Assembly: GCA_019416685.1 (NCBI GenBank)
Contig: DXWV01000091.1
Span: 1-30,167 of the forward strand
Source of the DNA: Bacteroides sp.
GTDB taxonomy: Bacteria > Bacteroidota > Bacteroidia > Bacteroidales > Bacteroidaceae
Length of the DNA stretch: 30,167 nt
Reading direction: 5' to 3'
The notes under the pieces are model-generated. The model did no database searches, was not told the origin of the DNA, and was given only the letters and a program-made list of their open reading frames with translations. The position numbers and the translations under genes are program-made. This document shows positions 24,247 to 30,167 of this stretch, piece by piece (the stretch's first letter is position 1; each line of letters opens with the position of its first letter).

Positions 24247-26172
24247 ATGAACTACGGATTTGTAAAAGTAGCAGCAGCAGTACCCCGCGTCAAAATAGCG
24301 GACTGTAATTTTAATGCCAAACAACTCGAAAGCCTGATAGCCGTTGCAGATGGCAAAAGAGTGCAGATTATCACTTTCCCCGAAATGTGCATTACCGCCT
24401 ATACTTGTGGCGATCTTTTCAGTCAGCAACTCTTGCTGGAAGAGGCAGAAATGGCACTGATGCAGATATTAAATAATACCCGCCAGCTAGACATTATCTC
24501 TATCCTGGGAATGCCGGTAGTAGTAAATTCTACTGTTATCAACGCAGCCGTAGTTATCCAGAAAGGTAAAGTACTGGGCGTAGTCCCAAAAACATATTTA
24601 CCCAACTATAAAGAGTTTTACGAACAGCGTTGGTTCACCTCTGCCCTGCAAGTAACAGAAACCAATGTCCGGCTTTGCGGACAAATCATCCCAATGGGTA
24701 CAAACCTGTTATTCGAAACATCAGACACTATTTTCGGGATTGAAATATGCGAAGACTTGTGGTCTACCATACCTCCCAGCTCAACATTGGCATTACAAGG
24801 AGCAGAAATCATATTCAACCTCTCTGCTGACAACGAGGGTATAGGTAAAAACAATTACCTCCGTTCGCTTATCAGCCAACAATCTGCACGTTGTATTTCG
24901 GGCTATGTATTCTCTTCCTGTGGATTCGGAGAGTCTACCACCGATGTAGTCTTTGCCGGAAACGGGCTTATCTATGAAAATGGTAACCAGTTGGCACATA
25001 ATGAACGTTTTAGCTTTGAAGAACAATTGGTTATCAGCGAAATTGATGTAGAATACCTGCGTGCCGAGCGCCGCGTTAATACAACATTTGCAGCAAGTAA
25101 AGGAAATATTCCGGCAGATAAAAAGCCGGTACGTATTGCTACGGAATTTGTAAACAGTAAAGAACTAAACCTGACGCGTACATTTGAGATGCATCCATTT
25201 GTCCCGCAAGGAGCAACATTGAATGAACGTTGTGAAGAGGTTTTTTCAATACAGGTAGCAGGGCTTGCACAGCGCCTCGTACATACCGGAGCCAAAACTG
25301 CTGTAATCGGTATCTCAGGCGGACTGGATTCTACACTTGCCCTTCTTGTCTGTGTCAAAACCTTCGATAAATTAGGTTTATCCCGCAAAAATATTATCGG
25401 TGTCACCATGCCAGGTTTCGGTACAACCAACCGTACTTATCACAATGCCATCTCTCTTATGAACTCACTCGGCATTACTGTCCGGGAAATCAGCATTAAA
25501 GAAGCATGTATTCAACACTTCAAAGACATCAACCATGACATCAATATGCACGATGTAACTTATGAAAATGCTCAGGCACGCGAACGCACACAAATATTGA
25601 TGGATATAGCCAATCAGACAGGAGGAATGGTAATCGGGACAGGTGACTTATCAGAACTGGCTCTGGGATGGGCTACATACAACGGCGATCACATGTCTAT
25701 GTATGGTGTAAACGGAAGTGTTCCTAAAACCCTGGTGAAATATCTGGTGAAGTGGGTAGCTGAAAACGAAGTAGACGAAACCTCATGTATTACTCTACTC
25801 GATATTGTAGATACGCCTATTAGCCCCGAATTGATCCCGGCAGATGAGAACGGAGATATCAAACAAAAAACAGAGGATCTGGTAGGTCCGTACGAATTGC
25901 ATGATTTCTTTCTCTATTATTTTATGCGTTTCGGTTTTCGCCCGTCAAAGATATTCATGCTGGCTTCATTAGCATTCAAAGAAGTATATGATGAAGAGAC
26001 GATCAAGAAATGGTTACTCATCTTCTTCCGCCGTTTCTTCAACCAGCAGTTCAAACGTTCCTGTTTACCCGATGGTCCTAAAGTAGGAAGTATCTCCATC
26101 AGTCCGCGTGGCGACTGGCGTATGCCAAGTGATGCTTCGGCAGCAGCATGGCTGAAAGAAATTGAAAAATAG
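24247..26172 (+). CDS. nadE: Glutamine-dependent NAD(+) synthetase
   Basis: A 641-residue two-domain enzyme catalysing the last step of NAD synthesis, amidation of deamido-NAD with ATP and glutamine, in the cytoplasm. The N-terminal nitrilase-type glutaminase has the triad Glu46 (FPEMCITAY), Lys115 (VPKTYLPNY) and Cys168 (GIEICEDLW). The C-terminal synthetase domain has the PP-loop SGGLDS (357-362) and TGDLSELALGW. The length is typical of the fused form. It is a single-gene transcript, convergent with the his genes and separated from them by an inverted repeat. Confidence 0.95.
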   Translation: MNYGFVKVAAAVPRVKIADCNFNAKQLESLIAVADGKRVQIITFPEMCITAYTCGDLFSQQLLLEEAEMALMQILNNTRQLDIISILGMPVVVNSTVINAAVVIQKGKVLGVVPKTYLPNYKEFYEQRWFTSALQVTETNVRLCGQIIPMGTNLLFETSDTIFGIEICEDLWSTIPPSSTLALQGAEIIFNLSADNEGIGKNNYLRSLISQQSARCISGYVFSSCGFGESTTDVVFAGNGLIYENGNQLAHNERFSFEEQLVISEIDVEYLRAERRVNTTFAASKGNIPADKKPVRIATEFVNSKELNLTRTFEMHPFVPQGATLNERCEEVFSIQVAGLAQRLVHTGAKTAVIGISGGLDSTLALLVCVKTFDKLGLSRKNIIGVTMPGFGTTNRTYHNAISLMNSLGITVREISIKEACIQHFKDINHDINMHDVTYENAQARERTQILMDIANQTGGMVIGTGDLSELALGWATYNGDHMSMYGVNGSVPKTLVKYLVKWVAENEVDETSCITLLDIVDTPISPELIPADENGDIKQKTEDLVGPYELHDFFLYYFMRFGFRPSKIFMLASLAFKEVYDEETIKKWLLIFFRRFFNQQFKRSCLPDGPKVGSISISPRGDWRMPSDASAAAWLKEIEK

Positions 26173-26257
26173 TGATTAGTGAGTAATGATTAGTGATTAG
26201 TGGGCTGCGCTATTACGCTGCATCGTACTAATCACTACTTACTAATCACTTATCACT
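26171..26257. terminator. Heptamer-built inverted repeat between nadE and hisB
   Basis: Left: AGTGATT, AGTGAGT, AATGATT, AGTGATT; right: ACTAATC, ACTACTT, ACTAATC, ACTTATC. The central GCTGCG...ACGCTGCAT is shared with the element at 21997-22078. It lies between convergent genes and is probably a bidirectional terminator. Confidence 0.65.
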
Positions 26258-26258
26258 A

Positions 26259-27383
26259 CTACAACATCCCTTTGCTTGAGGGAAGTTCAAAATGATAAAT
26301 ATCCCGTTTCAGAGCCATTTTTAGCGCACGGGCCAATGCTTTGAATATTCCTTCAATTTTGTGATGTTCATTTTGCCCTTCGGCTTTGATGTTTAGATTC
26401 ATCTTTGCAGCATCACTCAGGGATTTGAAAAAGTGGAGAAACATTTCAGTAGGCATCTCTCCTATCTTTTCGCGTTTAAACTCCGCATCCCATACCAGCC
26501 AGGGACGTCCACCAAAATCAAGGCACACCTGACAAAGGCAATCATCCATAGGAAGAGCATAACCATAGCGTTCAATTCCCCGCTTACTTCCTAATGCCTG
26601 ATAAATACATTCACCCAAAGCAATAGCTGTATCTTCAATAGTATGGTGTTCATCCACTTCAAGATCACCTTTTACATTAATAGTGAGATCCATACCAGAG
26701 TGCTTACCTATCTGCTCCAGCATATGATCAAAGAAGCCAAGTCCTGTAGAGATATCACAAGTACCATTACCGTCCAGATTCAGAGAAACAAAGATATCCG
26801 TCTCCTTTGTAGTACGCCTCACCTCTGCTTTACGTTCTCCGGCAAAAAGAAACTCTGCTATTTTATCCCAGTCAGTAGTAGCCAGTACACAGACCTCTTC
26901 CAAATCCTTCTCTTTCAGTAACTCTGTAGAATCTTGCAGATAGATAGCACGACATCCCAGATTTCTGGCCAATTCTACATCAGTAGGGCGGTCACCAATC
27001 ACAAAACTCCCTGTCAGGTCGTAATCCGGATTATCAATATATTTAGTCAACATTCCGGTACGCGGTTTACGAGTCGGAGCATTCTCTTCGGGAAAACTAC
27101 GGTCTATCAGGATATCATCAAAAGTAATACCTTCACCCGCCAGCGTTTTCAACATCAGATTGTGAGCCGGCCAAAAAGTAACTTCCGGAAAAGAATCGGT
27201 ACCCAAACCATCCTGATTAGTGACCATGACAAATTCAAAGTCGAGCTTGCTACGAACAAAACCAAGATTACGGAACACTTTAGGATAAAACTCCAGCTTC
27301 TCAAGTGAATCAAGCTGATAATCTACAGGAGGCTCAATAACAAGCGTACCATCACGATCAATAAACAATATTTTTTTCTTCAT
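26259..27383 (-). CDS. hisB: Bifunctional histidinol-phosphatase / imidazoleglycerol-phosphate dehydratase
   Basis: A 374-residue fusion performing two steps of histidine synthesis. The N-terminal HAD phosphatase has DRDGTLV (Asp9, Asp11) and a GDRPTDVELA metal motif. The C-terminal dehydratase from about residue 180 has the paired metal motifs DEHHTIEDTA and NEHHKIEGIF. The ATG at 27381-27383 is chosen; a TTG two codons upstream is possible. It follows hisC after a 333-bp gap full of repeats, which is unusual inside an operon. Confidence 0.94.
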   Translation of the reverse strand: MKKKILFIDRDGTLVIEPPVDYQLDSLEKLEFYPKVFRNLGFVRSKLDFEFVMVTNQDGLGTDSFPEVTFWPAHNLMLKTLAGEGITFDDILIDRSFPEENAPTRKPRTGMLTKYIDNPDYDLTGSFVIGDRPTDVELARNLGCRAIYLQDSTELLKEKDLEEVCVLATTDWDKIAEFLFAGERKAEVRRTTKETDIFVSLNLDGNGTCDISTGLGFFDHMLEQIGKHSGMDLTINVKGDLEVDEHHTIEDTAIALGECIYQALGSKRGIERYGYALPMDDCLCQVCLDFGGRPWLVWDAEFKREKIGEMPTEMFLHFFKSLSDAAKMNLNIKAEGQNEHHKIEGIFKALARALKMALKRDIYHFELPSSKGML

Positions 27384-27390
27384 ATACAAT

Positions 27391-27430
27391 AATGTGACAA
27401 TATACCAATATACTAATATGTCAATGCGTT
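27391..27430. repeat. Tandem octamers upstream of hisB
   Basis: Five 8-mers in a row: AATGTGAC, AATATACC, AATATACT, AATATGTC, AATGCGTT. A partial complement (GCATAGCAATTGGCACATT, ending at 27710) lies about 260 bp further on, before hisC ends. Confidence 0.6.
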
Positions 27431-27496
27431 ACTCGGCTCTTTATCGAACTGACGTTTTTTGAGATAGCTAAAAAGAGAAGGAGATCATCTCTTACT

Positions 27497-27580
27497 TTGC
27501 CAATGCTTTGGCAAGGTTTTGCCATCAAGTTGGCAACATCCTGCCAATGGTATGGCAACACCTTGCCAACCTGATGGCAA
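27497..27580. repeat. Four phased palindromes TTGCCA-N6-TGGCAA in the hisC-hisB gap
   Basis: Copies at 27497-27514, 27519-27536, 27541-27558 (first base C) and 27563-27580. The period is exactly 22 bp with 4-bp spacers. Half-sites match at 47 of 48 bases, while the N6 centres (ATGCTT, TCAAGT, ATGGTA, ACCTGA) differ. Each could form a 6-bp hairpin in RNA, or the set could be a protein-binding array on one DNA face. The rest of the gap holds a C7 run (27675-27681) and AT-rich sequence. Confidence 0.8.
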
Positions 27581-27716
27581 AATCGAAGTCTTATATAGCC
27601 TTATTCAAAGAACATATTTACCAAATAGAATGAAATTATTCGATAATGAATATTTCAATTAACATTGCAATAGACCCCCCCAAAACATGCAGCATAGCAA
27701 TTGGCACATTAAATAA

Positions 27717-28754
27717 TTATTCATATTTCTTTAATGCCTCTACCAATTTTCCATTTTCGGCACGTGTGCCTACCGTCACGCGAAGGCAATTGCAACAAAG
27801 TGATATATTATGGCGATTGCGAACAATAATGCCCTCTCCTACCAGATAATTGTAAATCTTCACAGCATCCGTCACACGGGCCAGGAAAAAGTTAGCATCC
27901 GAAGGAAACACTTCCAACACGCAAGGCAATTCCGCAAAAACAGTTTCCAACTCTTTTCGTTCTTCCTTCAATGCCTTCACCCAACGATCTATCTCATAAT
28001 GTTTATGTAGCATCTGTATAGCTTGTTGCTGCGTCAGTTGATTGACATTGTACGGATACTTGATTTTATTCAGAATTGCAACAATTTCTTCCGATGCAAA
28101 AGCCATACCCAGACGAATAGCAGCACAACCCCATGCTTTAGAGAATGTTTGAAGCACCACCAGATTGGGATATTCCTTCAAACTGGCAAGAAAAGAAGGC
28201 ACCTCCGAAAAATCACTATATGCCTCATCCAGTATTACGAGTCCTTCAAAGTTATTCAACACCTTTTCTATCTCCGAACGCAGCAGATCATTACCAGTCG
28301 GATTATTGGGTGAACAAAGAAAAATCAGCTTTGTCCGTTCATCTGTAACAGCCAACAACTTATCGGCTGAAAACTGGAAATGTTCGTCCAGTAGTACTTT
28401 ACGGTATTCCACATCATTCACTTCGGCGCATACCTGATACATACCGTAAGTAGGATCAATAGCTACTACATTATCTTTACCCGGCTCACAAAAAGCACGA
28501 AATACAAGATCAATAGCCTCATCACTACCATTTCCCAGGAAAATATTTTCCGGAGCCGCTTTTTTGAGTCTCCCCAGCTCTTTTTTCAATTCGTACTGCA
28601 ATGGATCCGGATAACGATTATGGGGTAAGTTATATGGATTCTCATTAGCATCGAGAAACACAGAGGCAGTAGCCCCTTTATATTCATCCCTTGCCGAAGA
28701 GTATGGCTTCAGCTTCCAAATATTCGGACGGGTTAATTCTTGCAATGTTTTCAT
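27717..28754 (-). CDS. hisC: Histidinol-phosphate aminotransferase
   Basis: A 345-residue PLP-dependent class II-type aminotransferase that converts imidazole-acetol phosphate to histidinol phosphate. Motifs: LDANENPYNLP near the start, GNGSDEAIDL, SPNNPTGN, LDEAYSDF, and the PLP lysine Lys206 in TFSKAWG followed by RLG. Its ATG is 14 bp after the hisD stop, so it is co-transcribed with hisD. Confidence 0.94.
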   Translation of the reverse strand: MKTLQELTRPNIWKLKPYSSARDEYKGATASVFLDANENPYNLPHNRYPDPLQYELKKELGRLKKAAPENIFLGNGSDEAIDLVFRAFCEPGKDNVVAIDPTYGMYQVCAEVNDVEYRKVLLDEHFQFSADKLLAVTDERTKLIFLCSPNNPTGNDLLRSEIEKVLNNFEGLVILDEAYSDFSEVPSFLASLKEYPNLVVLQTFSKAWGCAAIRLGMAFASEEIVAILNKIKYPYNVNQLTQQQAIQMLHKHYEIDRWVKALKEERKELETVFAELPCVLEVFPSDANFFLARVTDAVKIYNYLVGEGIIVRNRHNISLCCNCLRVTVGTRAENGKLVEALKKYE

Positions 28755-28768
28755 GCGAATATTTATTT

Positions 28769-30061
28769 TTACAATTTACAATTGATATCTCTCAAGCGAA
28801 CAGAGACAGCATTCTTATGAGCCTCCAGTTGTTCGTTGGCTGCCATTATCTCAATAGCCGGTCCGATAGCCTTCATACCTTCCGGACGGATCTCCTGGAA
28901 TGTAATCTTACGGATAAAACTATCCAGACTGACACCACTGTATGCTTTTGCATAACCGTTGGTAGGTAACGTATGATTGGTTCCTGAAGCATAATCTCCG
29001 GCACTCTCAGGTGAAAATGCCCCCAGAAACACAGAACCGGCATTGATTACACGCTCTGCTATCTTCCTATAATTTTCAGTCTCTACAATCAGATGTTCAG
29101 GAGCATACTCATTAGTTAGTTCTAATGCTTCATCCATATCTTTCACCAGAATAAGTTTACTGTTGGCAAGAGATTTCTCCGCAATTTCACGGCGTGGTAG
29201 TTCTGCTAATTGCCGTTCCACTTCTTTCATCACATCATCCTGTAACTTTTCAGAAGTCGTAATCAGTACTGCCTGGCTATCTACTCCATGCTCTGCCTGT
29301 GAAAGCAGATCGGCAGCCACAAATACCGGATTGGCAGAATCATCCGCCAACACCTCTACTTCCGAAGGCCCTGCCGGCATGTCAATGGCAACATCACGCA
29401 GGCTAACCAACTGTTTTGCTGCTGTGACATACTGATTACCCGGACCAAAGATTTTATAAACTTTAGGTACACTTTCGGTACCATAAGCCATAGCTGCAAT
29501 GGCTTGTACTCCTCCGGCTTTGAATATTTTACTTACTCCCGCCAGTTGTGCTGCAAAAAGAATAGCCGGATGGATTTTTCCATTCTTATCAGGTGGAGTA
29601 CAAAGCACAATCTCTTTACAGCCGGCAATCCTGGCCGGAACTGCCAACATCAATACCGTAGAAAATAATGGTGCAGTACCTCCCGGAATATATAGACCCA
29701 CTTTCTCAATACCTACCGCCTTCTGCCAGCAAATCACCCCTTCCATTGTTTCTACTTTACGCCCTACAAAACGTTGTGAAGCATGAAATGTCTCAATATT
29801 CTTTTTAGCCAAAGAGATAGCTGCCTTCAACTCTTCACTGACCAGAGCAATACCTTCTTTCAGTTCCGCCTCTGTCACAGCAAGTGATGTCAGGACTGCT
29901 TTATCAAAAGCAGCTTCATACTCTATCACTGCTGCATCCCCCTCAGTACGAACACGATTGATGATACCACGCACCGTATCAAAAAGGTTTTCCGTATTGA
30001 GTGCCGGGCGTTTCAGGATGTCGGCCCACTGTTCTCTTGAAGGATATTTTATTTGTTTCAT
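28769..30061 (-). CDS. hisD: Histidinol dehydrogenase
   Basis: A 430-residue zinc enzyme oxidising histidinol to histidine with two NAD. Family motifs are clear: GPGNQYVTAAKQLV, DMPAGPSEV, DLLSQAEHGVDS (zinc ligands Gln and His), ESAGDYASGTNHTLPT (Asp) and EAHKNAV (His). It is the most upstream his gene in the window; hisG, if present, would lie beyond the right edge. Confidence 0.95.
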   Translation of the reverse strand: MKQIKYPSREQWADILKRPALNTENLFDTVRGIINRVRTEGDAAVIEYEAAFDKAVLTSLAVTEAELKEGIALVSEELKAAISLAKKNIETFHASQRFVGRKVETMEGVICWQKAVGIEKVGLYIPGGTAPLFSTVLMLAVPARIAGCKEIVLCTPPDKNGKIHPAILFAAQLAGVSKIFKAGGVQAIAAMAYGTESVPKVYKIFGPGNQYVTAAKQLVSLRDVAIDMPAGPSEVEVLADDSANPVFVAADLLSQAEHGVDSQAVLITTSEKLQDDVMKEVERQLAELPRREIAEKSLANSKLILVKDMDEALELTNEYAPEHLIVETENYRKIAERVINAGSVFLGAFSPESAGDYASGTNHTLPTNGYAKAYSGVSLDSFIRKITFQEIRPEGMKAIGPAIEIMAANEQLEAHKNAVSVRLRDINCKL

Positions 30062-30098
30062 ATTTATTAGTTTATAATGTTATGTTGTCTTGGATGTA

Positions 30099-30128
30099 CT
30101 TTTCTTTTGCCTTGATGCAAAAGAAAAG
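30099..30128. repeat. Perfect inverted repeat upstream of hisD, part of a dispersed Bacteroides repeat
   Basis: CTTTTCTTTTGC, loop CTTGAT, GCAAAAGAAAAG: 12-bp perfect arms. The following ACCAAAAGAAAAAATCAAGG continues a sequence that I recall from many Bacteroides intergenic regions, but this cannot be confirmed here. It ends at the window edge. Confidence 0.6.
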
Positions 30129-30167
30129 ATACCAAAAGAAAAAATCAAGGCTGCATTTCCTCCGCTA

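Noticed and set aside
27497..27580. CRISPR-like array
   Set aside because: The unit is only 22 bp with 6-bp conserved halves and 4-bp spacers; no cas genes are present.
27675..27681. Run of seven C as a phase-variation tract
   Set aside because: It lies in non-coding DNA away from any promoter box, so length changes would have no evident effect.

Overview
The window reads as chromosomal DNA of a gut Bacteroides species. It is AT-rich. Promoters fit the Bacteroidota pattern (-7 box TAnnTTTG, in the best cases with TTTG about 20 bp further upstream), and start codons mostly lack a Shine-Dalgarno sequence. The gene families are typical of the genus: NVEALA peptide, 6-bladed beta-propeller lipoproteins, DUF1573, DUF3244, DUF4369, S46 dipeptidyl-peptidases, an anaerobic sulfatase maturase, and bifunctional HisB. 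No tRNA, rRNA, CRISPR array or complete insertion sequence is visible.

Region 1 (1-8562, all leftward) is the accessory part. It encodes a transglutaminase-like lipoprotein, an O-antigen ligase/polymerase-like membrane protein with TPRs, a six-cysteine NVEALA-type secreted peptide, a beta-propeller lipoprotein, a lipoprotein with a CxxC thioredoxin-like part plus DUF1573, a short signal peptidase I, and a second propeller gene that is broken. The broken gene has a one-base frameshift and is cut off by a pair of 20-bp direct repeats at the window edge. Two transcription units here start from the same complex promoter: a -7 box, then 20 bp, then two inverted 29-bp boxes separated by exactly 20 bp (909-1014 and 8457-8562). 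This shared architecture suggests one regulator controls the whole cluster. It is the best candidate here for an undescribed surface/secretion system.

Region 2 (8840-12039, leftward) is a membrane-spanning TPR regulator with a LuxR-like C-terminus, a small secreted DUF3244 protein with a near-ideal promoter and two 14-bp direct repeats upstream, and an unrecognised GT-B-like protein. Region 3 (12084-18800) holds a DUF4369 lipoprotein divergent from an anSME/ChuR-type sulfatase maturase, followed by two S46 peptidases. A specificity residue marks these as DPP7-type (Gly) and DPP11-type (Arg).

Region 4 (18942-26172) contains a translationally coupled LpxH-like phosphoesterase / glycosyltransferase / orphan HicB-like operon, two thioredoxins (cytosolic and exported), a secreted SagB-like nitroreductase, a perR-reverse rubrerythrin oxidative-stress operon with a perfect 11-1-11 operator, and glutamine-dependent NAD synthetase. 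Region 5 (26259-30061, leftward) is hisD-hisC-hisB.

Intergenic DNA is unusually patterned. Many gaps carry tandem heptamers or octamers arranged as large inverted repeats, probably bidirectional terminators or REP-like elements. The hisC-hisB gap has four copies of TTGCCA-N6-TGGCAA at an exact 22-bp period.
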